In this document: in pieces, positions 24,191-36,820 of the stretch
Position numbering within the stretch: the first letter of the stretch is position 1
Layout: each line of letters starts with the position of its first letter
Assembly: GCA_030549335.1 (NCBI GenBank)
Contig: CM060193.1
Span: 49,123,891 to 49,187,890 of the forward strand
Length of the DNA stretch: 64,000 nt
Direction: 5' to 3'
Source: Pontederia crassipes
Lineage: Eukaryota > Streptophyta > Magnoliopsida > Commelinales > Pontederiaceae
Program-made: the position numbers and the translations under genes
Notes under the pieces: generated by a model
What the model was told of the DNA's origin: nothing
Databases searched by the model: none
The model's input: the letters and a program-made list of their open reading frames with translations, nothing else

Positions 24191-24937
24191 ATTTGGTTGG
24201 AGGTTCATTGAGGGAAGACAACGTTAATGAAGGAAAATATAAAAATGATGTTTGTTCTTAAGATGCAATTTATTGAAAGGAAAATAAATGTAAGTTATAT
24301 GACAATATGATTTAGACAAATACATTCATTATATTTTGTGTTTATATATTTACTTTGGTAAGGTAAACAAAAGAAATTTTATTTTAATTAAACATTTCTT
24401 CTTTACACTTTAAATAATATGGGATTGGGATCCAAAATAAACGACATGTATTTTTCTTATAAAATTAACTCATGTATTTTTCTTATAAAATTAACTGAAC
24501 AAACTTAAATTATTACCATCCTACTCTTCTCATACTTTAACTGATTTAGTTTTTCTGATCCCATTGTATTCGCCTCTACATCTTTTTCTTTTCCTCTTAT
24601 TTTCTTCATAGTTTTCATATCCGTCATAAATTATAAATTCCAAGAACATGATCAAATGCTGCGCCTTGGATCAAGTAAAGAAAAACAAAGGAAAAAAAAG
24701 AACAATGAAAAAATTAATTAAAAAGGAGACAATAATTAAACTTTAGATTGCCAATTGGCATGTGAAGTGCTAGTTCTCGGTGGCCAATGAGTTTGGCAGG
24801 TGACATTAAATATTTGACACATTTCAAACCCGCACTGGCCACCTACAAGTTCAAATCATTGGCATGCCAAGTATCACTAGGAGACCAAACATTATAAATT
24901 ATTAGTGTTGTTGCATTGCTTGCATGGTTTGACTTGT

Positions 24938-24980
<43 letters not shown>
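24191..24980. other. Intergenic, ending in an (AT)n tract
   Basis: AT-rich, with no gene seen. TATTTTTCTTATAAAATTAACT is repeated in tandem near 24450-24500 (two copies). The last ~32 bp (24949-24980) are (AT)n. Confidence 0.5.
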
Positions 24981-24984
<4 letters not shown>

Positions 24985-26090
24985 TGACACCGCATTAAAG
25001 TGGTGTCACTGTGCGTCCGCGCTTCCAGGATCATCAGATTCGAGATTGGCGGATGAGGTTCCATCTTGAACGATTTGATTTGCACGATTTTGTACGGTTC
25101 ACGATTTTGCACGATTCACGGTGGGGTCTGGGTCTGCGGTTCACGATCTTGCTCGATCTGCGTCTCACAAAGGACGGCCGGGCAGATGGTGGAGGGCGAC
25201 GATGACGAGCAGATGGCGGAGGGCGACGACGGCGAGCTGCGAGCGGATGGCCACGATGGCGCAATGAACAGAGGGGAGAGGGCGGCGGCAATCGATGAGT
25301 GAAAGGCGTAGGACGGAGGGCTTGCGGCTTGCAACGAGAGGTTGGCGATGAGTTTGATATGCGTGTATCGATCTGAGCGGAGGGCGGCGGAGGCCGACGA
25401 TGGCAGCGATCGATATGTGCGTCTCGCCCATCTCGTCTATTGCACATCTCGCCCGTCTAGATCTCGCATCGATGATCAATCTGCAATAGAAAAACCGCCG
25501 AGATCCTGCACCATCATTGCCCAATCTAGTCCGTCGCACAGAGACCCCTCTTTTTCCTTCGTGAATGCCGACGAACTATTCCCTCCTTCTCACGCCGTTG
25601 AACTATCACTGCTTGCGGAGGAGACGTGTTGGACCCAGGGTGTGAAATTTGCCCCGGATCCACTCGCCGAAGCCTGAGAGCTGGTCGTCGACATCCAATT
25701 GTCTCCGGATCTTGCCGCTCCTCCTCATTTTCGCCGAGAGTGCCTGCTCCTCCTCCCTTTGCCCAAGCCGAGAGAAAGAAGAGATTGCACACAAATCTCA
25801 TCGTGTCGGCATTCGATCGGAGTGCCGATGTTCGTGTCGTGAGAGAGAGCGACCACCGAGAGAAGAGATCACCGGCATTTGTGTCGTGAGAGAGAGAGAG
25901 TGGCCACCGAGAGATCACGTGAGAAGGAATATGAACCGCCATCCACACTCACGCAACAACTGGACCGCCAGCTCGAACCGCCTCCACCCCATTTTGAACC
26001 GGCTCGTCTCAATCTCAATCGTCCATCGTAGATCGAACGGCTCTAAAGATGTGGACGCATGATGCTACCACAAAAACGTGATGCCACCCT
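24981..26090. mobile_element. Non-autonomous terminal-inverted-repeat element with GC-rich cargo
   Basis: The left end AGTGTGACACC...GTGGTGTCACTGTGCGTCC and the right end (inverse) AGGGTGGCATCACG...GTGGTAGCATCATGCGTCC align over about 43 bp, so these are imperfect terminal inverted repeats. Flanks are AT microsatellite on the left and ATAT on the right, so a target duplication is unreadable. The interior (25010-25950) is strongly GC-rich with GGCGGAGGGCGACGA-type repeats and GAGAGA tracts. Overlapping frames on both strands (for example 25034-25447 and 25526-25948, both minus) have Arg/Pro/Ser-rich content expected from composition. I cannot tell whether a host gene fragment was captured. Confidence 0.65.
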
Positions 26091-26332
26091 ATATTCCTCT
26101 ATATATATTTATATAATTCCTGGCTAAGTACTCCTTGGTCACATAGTATATAATATTATACTAAACATGGCATAATTTGGTGGAGCCGGTGGCTAGGGGT
26201 TCCCCGGAAATCAAAAATACAATTTGTATCACGTGTGATGTGTACGATTCACGAAAGTATTTATATAAAGTTGCATGGTCCAGCTCGGCTGCTGTCCGAG
26301 TTCAATAATCAATGAGAACCAGTAAATATTAT

Positions 26333-26337
<5 letters not shown>

Positions 26338-26369
<32 letters not shown>

Positions 26370-26398
26370 CTTGCATATATACAAATGATGTACCACAA

Positions 26399-26432
<34 letters not shown>
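26338..26432. repeat. Paired (AT)n microsatellites
   Basis: Two (AT)n tracts (26338-26369 and 26400-26432) flank a 30-bp spacer. Frames reading alternating Ile-Tyr are artefacts. Similar tracts lie at 26857-26908, 27766-27811, 29090-29114, 40300-40339 and 41218-41238. Confidence 0.95.
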
Positions 26433-26435
<3 letters not shown>

Positions 26436-26851
26436 CGATAATAAAGTTTGTTGTAGCACACCTTGTTACACACAAATACCAATGTCATTAAAGTTGGATC
26501 GGATCCATGGTTATTAAAAATGATTTTGGAATATTAAACCAATTTTTATTATTGATATGATAACTTTTTATATAATTTAATATGTTCCTATCATAATATG
26601 AGTACTATATCCCATATTTAGTTATGAAACTTTAACTTAATACCAATCCACGCACTCTTATTTGTTTCTATGCTTCTTATTGCGTTCATCTATACAAAAA
26701 AAGGTAATTTCGTACATATAAAAAAAAGTTTACAGGGAAAGGGCTGCCGCTGACAATTCAATCCTTGTCCTAGTTACAAATTTCAGAAAATTGCCAAAGT
26801 CGTCTCATATAAGAAGTAATGATGAATTCTGTATACATATATCTATATCTA

Positions 26852-26910
<59 letters not shown>

Positions 26911-27764
26911 TCTGATTGAATCAAATGTGCCGGCGGAACTTTAAATTAATTAAAAATCATAGAATTCACTGCAAACATAATTTATTAAGTTTACGACAAC
27001 CAAGCTACACATAGAAATGATTATGAAATGTAATGCCATGGCTCGAAATTACTTAGAAATTATAAAAAAGGGTAATATGATCATGATGATGATGCATGAT
27101 GCATGGAATCTTTGGTCCAAAGAGGGTCTAAGCCAAGTCATATAGCAATATTTTATATATCCCTTTAATTATTTGCTTTCTTTTTATATGCAATAGTGTG
27201 AATTGGAGCACATATATAAATGATGCTTACCTAACTTTGAATCTTCTGACTTTTGATGCGAATCATGCATCACAAAACAAGGAATTGCAATCAGTGGAAG
27301 GTGCGATGTCATTTGCAAGCCTTTTTTTTATTTAATTTCTAGGCGTGCATGTATTGTGGGAAAATGCTACCAAACCCAACGCATTATTTATTAATACCAA
27401 CTAAGAAAAAAATATTCTGGAATATAACTTAAACAAAAATACTTTGGATCTTAAATCAATCAATTACACGAGAAAATGAATTTGGCTAAGTAGGGGCTCC
27501 CTTAATGCGAATTATCGAACTCAAATCTGATATAAAAAAATATTTTAAAATTCATCTTTGAATTTGATAATTGGCGTAATCATAAAAAAGTAGATTTAGC
27601 AGAATTGTTATCCAAGTAATATAATAACGAGAGATTACTTTACTTGGTCCAAAATGAAAAGGCCAGATTTGAGGTTTCAAATGCAAATGCAACGACTGCC
27701 TCGAACAGTTCGGCGAGGTTCAAATGTCACACATGACAATAATGCCACCTTTGAGGTGTCTTCA

Positions 27765-27816
<52 letters not shown>

Positions 27817-29530
27817 GATCGTTATAGATGATACTTCATGGCGAATCAAAATTTAAATCCTATATTTGTTCCCTTAATTTAATCATTTCATGCAAAGATA
27901 TCGATAGAAAGATTGTTAGACAACAACAACAACAAAAAACTCATCTTGGGTCAATAAAATTTCAGAACAAATTTGTATTCCTCTTGCAAAGTTTGAGCCC
28001 CCCACCTCAAAAATAAAAAAAAAATAAAAGAAGCTCCATGATTGCATTGGGAGAAAATTCCAAACTGTAGACAACAAGCAGCAGAGAGTGGGAAAACACA
28101 ACTAAGACTTCACCAACTTAATTGAGTCCTCCTGCCCACCCAATTTGCATGCATGACAGGTATCTAAACCGAGAGAGCCGTCACATGAAATGATAGGGTT
28201 TTTTTTTTTTTTGGGATGCTGATAGCTATAAGTTAGCTCAATTCACAATGCGGCAATTAAGACCACTTTTTAGATTCCAAACAGACCATTTCTCGAGTTT
28301 CTTTTTTAGTTATAGGTACATATAGTCAATGTTTACTCTCAAAAAATAGACATTGACATGTTCATAATGTTGGAAAAAAATATTTATTAACTATAAAATG
28401 ATAAATAAAGCGTGTTTAACTAGGGTTGGCAAGATTAAGTATGATGAGTGTTTATATAAATTATGTTTGAATATAAATTAATGAGATAAATTAGACAGTT
28501 TGCTCTACTATTTATTTGGATATAAAAATATAATATATGGTTAAGGAATGTTATGTTAAATAAATATTTTTATTATTTTTAAGAAAAAAATATTTATTTT
28601 ATTTGATTGAGAAAAAAATGAGAGTGGAATGATAATAATTATTTTTAACCCTTTTAAAATCACCAACCTAATCTTAGTTGGTGGATTTAATTTTAAGTAC
28701 GAGCTTATGAACATTAACCTAATCTTAATTAAATTTTTAAAAATTATATATGGCACATCCCTATTAATTAAACCCTATCTAAACACACCCTTACATTGGA
28801 TTAATACAATTTAATGTTCCTTGTCACCGAGAGATTGAAGAGGGTATATTAGTTCAGTCATATCACATTAATGAATGCTCATATGTATAAGTTATTTAGT
28901 AATTTCACATTGCCATGTACAGGCTAATTAATTAATTAATACGCATTTTTTGTTGTGATAATAGTCGACCTTGTAAATTCAAATGGTATATACCATATAT
29001 TGCAGCTAAAAGGAACAGGATATGTGCTCAGTACTTGTGTGTTACATATGCATCTCTCTCTCATTTTTGTTTATGACATTTAATTACATATATATATATA
29101 TATATATATATATGTTTTTAATGGAAAAAACACAACGACAATCACTAATACTGCTTTATTATTATCATTTATATTTTTATGTGTTATTTTAATTTATTAC
29201 AATGATATATTGGTTTCTTTGTCATAATAACAAAGAGTTCAAAATTTTGACAAACATATATTGGTTGTGTCCTAAAATCGCTGAGCTATTAATTCCATGT
29301 TCGATTTCAAACATCTAATTAATTAAATACTAATAATATTAACACCGGTGAATTTTGACCGAAAAAAAGTTTAAAATCAAATTGTATTTTTATATGTTAT
29401 TACTTCAATAATGTTGGTTGCTTTATCATTATCAAAAGAATTCAATATTAATATGCAGAACAAGGAGAAAACTTTAAAAAGAAACAAAAGGAAAAGCAGT
29501 GCCAATGAGATCAAATAAAGGTGTACAATA
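26433..29530. other. Intergenic upstream of the epimerase gene, no gene
   Basis: AT-rich with several AT microsatellites. A possible Tourist-like MITE spans about 28410-28791: GCGTGTTTAACTAGGG at the left and the inverse GGGTGTGTTTAGATAGGG at the right. Its flanking triplets do not match, so I do not annotate it separately. Two frames around 28556-28814 on opposite strands fall inside it. Confidence 0.45.
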
Positions 29531-29533
29531 AAA

Positions 29534-29540
29534 TATAAAA
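29534..29540 (+). promoter_or_regulatory. Candidate TATA box of the UDP-arabinose epimerase gene
   Basis: TATAAAA lies about 100 bp upstream of a CT-rich leader (29638-29710). Transcription would start near 29565. Inferred from position and sequence only. Confidence 0.4.
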
Positions 29541-29637
29541 TTAGGGGAGGAGAGCCCTCGTAGGAAGAACATGGGAATGCAATTTTTTTAAAGAATATTA
29601 TGAAGCTTATGTTCGAATATGCATAATATTTGGATTT

Positions 29638-29839
29638 CTCTCTCTCTCTCTCTCTCCTCTTTCTCTTCTTCTCTCCTCCTCTTCCTCTTCCTCTTCCTCT
29701 TCCTCTGCCTTCCCTTCCCTTCCTTTCCCGTCACCGCTCAAAAGTCTACCACGAATTGGTCCAACTCTGCGTACTTTGTTTTCTCCAATATCAAAGTCCC
29801 CGCTCTCCCCGGCTCGTTCCCTCCCCATTCCCGTCTCAG
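29638..29839 (+). other. CT-rich 5'-UTR exon of the epimerase gene
   Basis: A (CT)n and (CTTCCT)n tract leads to CCGTCTCAG followed by the donor GTACTCC at 29840. A 5'-UTR intron of about 900 bp (29840-30739) would end at the acceptor TTTTTTGCTCCTACAG. The rest of the leader (30740-30854) then precedes the ATG. CT-rich leaders and first introns in the UTR are common in plant housekeeping genes. Frames on both strands here (29607-30172) are low-complexity artefacts. Confidence 0.55.
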
Positions 29840-30854
29840 GTACTCCCCATCCCCTGTGCAAAGATTCGATTTTGGTCATTTTTCGCGCTCCCTGCGAGTT
29901 TGTGCGCGTAGATTGTTGTCTTTTCGGGCTGTTTGGGATTGCGATCTGGGTTTTCTTTTGCTTTCTTCCCTTCTGCTGGGCGCTTCGATTCCTCTCCGTA
30001 GGTCGTTCGAATCTCCTGGCTGGGAGTATGAAAAGTGAATCGTGTTCTGCGAATCATTAAAAGTTGCTCTTTTGATTCGGTTTCTGGTATTAAAATCCGT
30101 TCGTCTCTGTGGTTTACGGGTTATGGGGGATCCTTTTTCTCTGTCGAAGTTTGTTGATATCTCCGCCTGCACCTCAGTTTTGGCCTTTTATGCTTCACAT
30201 GTTAGTTGCCGTCCTCGACGTTTCTTCCTGATGCACATTTAATTGCCGGGTTTTTCGCTTCAACTCTCCCGAAACTTGGACTGTCAAATCCTTTGGTTGC
30301 GTTCAACTTTGCGCCAAATTCTTGTTCTCGTTCCCGCATTTGACGGAAGTTGGTAGTTTTCTCCATTCAGATGTTTTTTTTATTGTACTTCTCTCTTCAA
30401 GCAATTAACTAGGTTTTTCATCATAATGCTTACTTTTTTTTCTAATCTGTTTGTGGGGTACTTTGCTTTGATTTATTCTCAGTTCTCCTCTTTTGACCTT
30501 TCTTTAAGTTTAAATCCTTAAAAAAATATAAGTAATTAATGTGCTATTTATGTCAAGTTTTAGTGGCCGTATATGGGCAGTTCTTGAGTGCTTTGGATGA
30601 CTCTTTTTCCTCTGTTATGTAGTACCAAGTACCAAGAGACTTTTGGGCTTATATTATTTCATTGTTACGCATTCATCTGTTTTCTTCAATCACCCCTTTT
30701 CTAGTGATAGTGAGATTTTATTCTTTTTTGCTCCTACAGCTTTCACTATCTTGCCCCTAGTGCAAGTTCACTTAGAGGAGGAGAGGGATCTGCACTACCC
30801 ATAATTCTGTGAAGTAGTTAGTTGTTCTTTGCTCGGAACGTCCTTCTTTGTCAT

Positions 30855-33800
30855 ATGCTACCTATCAGCAGAAACAGAGGTCAGCCAAGGGCTGGTAGGC
30901 ATCAGACTTCTTCAGATACATGTTATCAAATTTTTGGGAATTTGGAACTTGACTTTCCATTTGCATTACTCATAGTTTCTCTTTTTAGTCTGATAAGGAT
31001 TATAGGCAAGCCATGTAGTCATGTTAATTTGACCATGACAGATGAAGGAGTGAAATTACAATTGACTCATATACTTTAACTCTTTTCATGAGCTAGAGTT
31101 AGCTCTTATTCGTTTATATAAAACTTTGAGTCATGTTTCCATCTACAGGAAGATTTATCATTTACAGTATGGAACAATGATGCTATTTCTCTCATTTGTT
31201 CTCTCTAATTCCTCGGAATGCTCAAATGTTGTGGATTTGCAGGGATGGATTACTCAGATTCAAGACGGAAACCTCAAATTCTTGGAAAAATTCTGATGGT
31301 GGTTCTTCTTACCACCTTCTGCATATTTATATTGAAGCAATCGCCTTCATTCAGTGGCAATAGTGTGGTAGGTATTGTTTTACAATTATTCTGGTTTCAT
31401 ATTAAATCTAAAAGCATGTTTGGGGCTCTGGTACATTTTTTCTTTGCTGGTTTCGTCCAAGATTCAGGATGGGCCTTTCTTGCATCATTTTGTTTGCTAC
31501 CCCAATTCTTTAATTCATGCTAAAAAGCAAAGAAGAATGTATTTCTAGTGTCACATCTATGGCCATTCATGATATTCTTTTTATTGCATAAACGTAAAAC
31601 AGTCGTACAATAGCTGGTGTATTAATCTCTCAGCTCATGTGAATGTATTATATTTCCGTTAACAATTTGATATTTCTAGCCTCTAGAAAAGTTGGTCATT
31701 CATTCATTTTTTGCTTATTGAATGAAAAGTGATATTAATTCCTCTCTTCCTGAAGGAAGTTCTGATCACATAGTTATGTCATTGCAGTAGTAATTTATGA
31801 CTAATTGTTCTGGGATTCTTTCGACAATGAAGGCGCCTACATCTGTCCTGGGTTAAGATTTTGAAATTTGTTCATTGTTTTTTTTGATTCTTCATTCTAC
31901 TTGTTATCTTTTATCATTTTAACTATATACAGAAATGTACAGATTCTAAGATATCTACAAAAATTAAGTTACAACAACAACAACAAAGCCTTATCCCACT
32001 AGGTGGGGTCGGCTAAAATTAAGTTAATGGGAATTAAATATCTTTACTGCATATTTGGCTATGAACCTATTCACCATCTTGTACAACATTCTACATATAT
32101 GTATATATTGAAATGGTTTGTGGCATTTGATCCAGCTAACTTAATTATTTCTTTTAGTCCTCTGTAAGATCCTAAATTGTACTATTATGAAAGAAAAAAT
32201 GAAAAACCTGAATTGCACTTTATCTGCAGTTTTCCCGTCATGAGCCAGGAGTAACCCATGTGTTAGTTACTGGAGGTGCTGGTTATATTGGCTCACATGC
32301 TGCACTTCGATTGTTGAAGGAAAATTATCGAGTAACTATAGTGGTAATTTTCCTAAGCACGTAGATATTTAACTGTCTTTTCCTTGACATTCCATGACAA
32401 ATTGTATATTTCCAGCATTGATCTTTCTAGTATTTTTGTTTCAGGACAACCTTTCTAGAGGAAATATGGGAGCAATCAAGGTTCTCCAGGGGCTATTTCC
32501 AGAGCCTGGAAGGCTTCAATTTATATATGCCGACCTTGGTGATGCTAGAGCTGTATCCTCATCACATGGATTTTGAAGAAACTAATTTTTCATTTTATTT
32601 CAACGATTTGTTGTCTTTAACCAAATAATTAGGTCAACAGAATATTTTCTGAAAATGCTTTTGACGCCGTCATGCATTTCGCTGCTGTTGCTTATGTCGG
32701 GGAAAGTACACTTGAACCTCTTAGGTAAGCTATCATATATCAAGAAATCTTATATTGAAAAAATCAGAAGGTCCCGGAATACTGCAATTAAATCTGTTTT
32801 TGCCACGTTAAATTAGATGAATTAACCATTGAAAAAACACATTCATTTTTATATATTCTTAAGAATTCCCTTCATGTGTGGGCTGCTAACATTTTTAATC
32901 TATAAACCCAGCACATCTCACAAAATATATTTTATATGATATTTTAAAAAAAAAGATTATATGAGTTTAGTCGCGATTTAGATCACCTCTCAAGTTACTT
33001 TGTTACCATTCAAATTAGATGAGTTAATCATATATGCCAAAAGTTTAATGAGTTGAGTTTATAAGAATTATGAAGCCCTAATTTTCAATCATAACTTATT
33101 AAGAACATGATGCAGCAATATCTTCATTGTGCTGCCTAATCCTGCTATGTACTTTGTACATCGAGTTTAATGATGGTTGAAGTGTTCTTTTGTCCTCTGA
33201 TTGAACGGTGAAAATAGAAGTTTGTTATTTCAATCCACTTTTCTGGGTGTAGCTCTTTTAGTAATGGAATATTTATTAACCTGTGGTGGCTAATTTATTG
33301 GAACTTGATTTCCGATCTTCTAATTGTTAATCATAATTTTCTATGCATTACTTTGCAACAGGTACTACCACAATATAACAGCAAATACTTTGGTCATTCT
33401 TGAGGCTATGTCATCGCATGGCGTTAAAACTCTTATTTACTCGAGCACTTGTGCCACTTATGGGGAACCAGAGAAGATGCCAATTACTGAACAAACTCCC
33501 CAGGTTATTGTAATATATAAATTGAATGCATAAATGAGCTGATTACTTGTGGCACTAAGTTAACTGACAATCGACATGCTGATTTCCCTTTTAGAGTAAA
33601 CTAATGAGTTTCTAATCGCACTTTGTTTGCCTATGCAGTTTCCTATCAACCCATATGGCAAGGCAAAGAAAATGGCAGAGGACATGATTTTGGATTTCTC
33701 AAAAGGATCTGATATGGCTGTCATGATCCTAAGGTTTGTCACCATATCTTAGCTACAGAAACTGTTATATAAGAAGAGTAACAATGTTTGTTGCTGTCAG

Positions 33801-34571
33801 ATATTTCAATGTCATTGGGTCAGATCCAGAGGGTAGACTGGGTGAAGCTCCAAGGCCTGAACTACGAGAGCATGGACGGATATCTGGCGCATGTTTTGAT
33901 GCAGCGCTTGGTATAATACAGGGACTGAAGGTACATTTTTCTCATTCTAATGCGATGTACAGTTTTTGCATTCGGATGATAAATTACTGTTAGAGAGGTG
34001 GGAAAGTAGGTTAACTATTGCCTTTGTGTAGGTTAGGGGCACAGACTATCCAACAAGTGATGGAACTTGTATCAGAGACTATATTGATGTTACTGATCTT
34101 GTTGATGCTCATGTCAAGGCCCTTGACAAGGCAAGGCCCAACCAAGTTGGCATTTACAATGTTGGCACTGGACAAGGTTCTTTCTCGCTCTCATGTTTAT
34201 TATTCTTCAAGCAAGTAGTTTATGCACTTGTCTCTTCCACTTTATTATCTTAGTCTTCATGAAGTACATCTGTGACATTTAAACTCGCAACTTGTCACCA
34301 GGCTTACTGCGACTAAGTCTCAAAAGCATTTATTGTACTTTCAGGTAGATCAGTAAAAGAATTTGTCGAAGCCTGCAAGAAAGCAACTGGGGTGAATATC
34401 AAAGTTGATTACCTCAGCCGCAGGCCAGGGGATTATGCCGAAGTTTACAGTGATCCTTCAAAAATTAACAAAGAGCTTGGCTGGACAGCGCGCTACACTG
34501 ATCTTCATGAGAGTCTCTCAATTGCATGGAGATGGCAGAAATCACATCCGAATGGATATGGGTCCCCTTAG
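30855..34571 (+). CDS. UXE: UDP-arabinose 4-epimerase (UDP-xylose 4-epimerase, MUR4/UXE type)
   Basis: Ten coding exons with GT-AG introns: 30855-30894, 31243-31367, 32230-32343, 32445-32552, 32633-32724, 33362-33503, 33639-33733, 33801-33930, 34032-34176 and 34345-34571. They total 1,218 nt, 405 aa, all phases consistent, with stop TAG 34569-34571. Exon 1 encodes only [13 protein letters not shown] plus one base. Residues about 28-44 are a hydrophobic signal-anchor, fitting a Golgi type II protein. [10 protein letters not shown] (69-78) is the NAD-binding Gly motif. SST (187-189) and Y213-GKA-K217 form the SDR catalytic Ser/Thr, Tyr and Lys. [16 protein letters not shown] and the C-terminal [12 protein letters not shown] match the plant enzyme. 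It interconverts UDP-xylose and UDP-L-arabinopyranose for cell-wall pectin and arabinoxylan. UXE versus a UDP-glucose 4-epimerase: the N-terminal anchor and near-identity to plant UXE blocks favour UXE. Confidence 0.95.
31972..32014 (-). mobile_element. Severely 5'-truncated SINE (Au-type 3' end) in an epimerase intron
   Basis: Read on the minus strand the insert is AGCCGACCCCACCTAGTGGG, then ATAAGGCTTTG, then (TTG)n. I recall this as the 3' end of Au-family plant SINEs with a TTG-repeat tail. It is flanked by a perfect 12-bp direct repeat AAAATTAAGTTA on both sides, the target duplication expected from LINE-driven insertion. Only about 43 bp were inserted. It lies in the intron between coding exons 2 and 3, away from splice sites. 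Confidence 0.8.
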
Positions 34572-35967
34572 CTATTTTGATTAAAGTTTTTCACAACATT
34601 TACACCAGAAGTGTATACAGATATGGGGACTTCTAATGTGAAGTTCATACAGCCGTCAATTCCTGCACAGTTTGATGAAAGGATATATGCTGCCTTTTTG
34701 TTGCACTGGAAAAATGATTTGGACATACAGGACGCAATCCTACTTATGCCGAAGATAGGAGCAGATTTCATTTGTTATTTTTTACCTGGGAAAGGTAGAT
34801 TGCAATAATCAAGATTTCTACTTAGTGTCTTCTCATGTATCATTCACAAATGTGACAAATACTATTTTCATCCAGTCAATTTAGTTGATATTTACTTGCA
34901 ATGTATCATATCTTGTAGGAGGCTGTTTTAGGCTTTGCTCATTTTGCTTGCCATTCTAATTGTGTCATGTTCTTCAAGGTCAGTTTGAGACGTCACCAAC
35001 GCGACTTTCATTTTTATTTTAATGTTTTTAATCACAATGGATTGAAGAAACTAGGATATGTGACATGTTCACATTATAATTACCACAATAATGTATGCAT
35101 ATGATTATGTCAATTTGGAGTGTTCAATATGTATATTGCAGTGCACAGGCATCATTTCCCATGATTGTTTATATAAACCAAAACGTAAAACATGGATAAG
35201 TTATTAGCCGGAGCAAGTGGGAATAAAGAATGCTCCTGCAGAATTTAGAATCTTTAGTATAATATACATATCATAACAAAAAGCTATTATCGTTATTAAA
35301 AAATTAAAACTTCAAAATTAGCAGCATATGTCCTTATTTCGCTCGGGAAATACTTGCCAGTGTCAGACCGAATCTGCATAGGGAAGTAAAAGAGTTCCTG
35401 ATGTAAAATTGTAAGCCTTGTTCTAACATCGCCGGAATAGACCACTGTGCTTTATCTCCCGTCTGTCTAATTGGAGAATATACCTTAAAAAATAGTTTGT
35501 ATCGTATCATTTCATCAGCAGCAGACCAACAGTCAGTTCTGGTTTATATATAAAAAAAAAAATGTTAGTACCCTGACAAGAATAAGTTTACGTGAAATAT
35601 AAATCTCGTTGGAAGAAGGAAGCTGCAAAAAGTAATTTGCACCGGTTTGGTACAAATTAGTACTAGCAGACTACTTTTTACGTGGATTCTTCTGTCAGCA
35701 CGTAACTCAACAATACACACAAAAGTTGTTATAATTAGCAGATGTATCCTAATTATTTTCGATGTCAAAAGGCTTTAAAGTCCTTTTCAATCTTCTGCTA
35801 CTATTTTTATATGTTTTAAAAGTGTTTCATTGATTTATTTTAGATGTAAAATTACTTGGAAGTATTTGGATGCCATGCCATCTTTTGAATACTCAATAAA
35901 ATCGTTCTCCCTCTTCCTGCTGCAGGTACAAGAAAGTGAGGCGTGTCGCGGTCTTAGGAGAATTTAA
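34572..35967 (+). other. 3' UTR and downstream flank of the epimerase gene
   Basis: The first ~300 bp look like a 3' UTR. From about 35280 to 35940 the sequence is less AT-rich and includes CTTCCTGCTGCAGGTACAAG near 35915, which resembles an acceptor. No frame of convincing length is present on either strand. Confidence 0.35.
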
Positions 35968-36485
35968 GGGTGCGTTTGAATTAGAACTTTAAAAGGGTGG
36001 GATGGTACGAAGGAATGTGATTAGTTAAATTTTATTTTGTTACATTTTTTATTTAAGTTAAGAAAAATGGAATAGCTAATCCTTTCAAATATACATTTTT
36101 CATTTCATCAAATTGATGAAATGAGAATGAATAAACGATTTTAGACCAAATTATCCTACCATCTCTCTCTAATAAATTATTTTTGAATTTATATTTATCT
36201 ATCACTTTTTTAGTTTTTAAAATAGATGAAGAAAATAGTTCAAAAAAAAAATAAAGAAGATAATAAAAATAGGCAAAAAAATAAAAAATAAAAGAAAAAA
36301 TAAATTGTGGTAAAGTAATAAATATTTATTACTCGTTAGATATTATAAATAGTTTATATATAATAAAAGGTAAAAATGACTTTTTAGTAATTAAATCCTT
36401 CATTCCCTGTATCATCATTTTTTACAACTTACTATCCAAATATGGACTTTTGAATGACACAACACATTCCACCACTCCATCTCTA
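35968..36485. repeat. Candidate Tourist-like MITE
   Basis: The left end TAAGGGTGCGTTTGAATTAG has the form TAA|GGGTGCGTTTG typical of PIF/Harbinger MITEs. A right end near 36485 (CCACTCCATCTC followed by TAA) is consistent with a TAA duplication, but its inverted match to the left end is weak. The interior is AT-rich and non-coding. Confidence 0.4.
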
Positions 36486-36489
36486 AGGG

Positions 36490-36820
36490 TAAATTACACA
36501 TATCGTCCCAACTTCGACACAATATCTCAACAGTCCCTCAACTTCAATTTGTAATTGGAATGTTCCCCAGCTTTAATTTTCTTGCATGCTTCTTCACTTG
36601 ACCGATGATAATGAGTTTTTCGATTTTCTCGCTTACGTAGCCATCACATAGATCATTTCTCTTTCATCCACGTCATTTGTACAGAGAGAGGAATAGGGGC
36701 GTCGGTCCCCTCGTGTGTGTGTGGGGGTGGGCGGCCCCTTTTTTTTGCTTCGTCAGCCGCGAGCATAGGACCCCCTTTCTCTCTCCCGTCCTGTGAGGGA
36801 AAATGGGGGGCGCCGACCTC
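36490..36820. mobile_element. Left part of a long-inverted-repeat element, cut by a CACTA element
   Basis: The words CCCTCAACTTCAATTTGTAA and following resemble the left arms at 10045 and 50620. A GC-rich block (36690-36820, CCCCTTTTTTTTGC and GGGGGGCGCCGACC) resembles the interior of the 50620 element. The CACTA end at 36821 interrupts it. Frames across 36653-36899 on both strands are compositional. Confidence 0.45.

Noticed and set aside
25034..25948. Several Arg/Pro/Ser-rich frames on both strands
   Set aside because: Overlapping frames on both strands in a GC-rich, repetitive element interior; no domain and no start context.
28410..28791. Tourist-like MITE
   Set aside because: Ends look right (GTGTTTA...) but flanking triplets do not match, so it is only mentioned within the intergenic entry.
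29607..30172. Frames on both strands around the epimerase leader
   Set aside because: CT/GA low-complexity DNA; the region is better explained as a 5'-UTR exon and intron.
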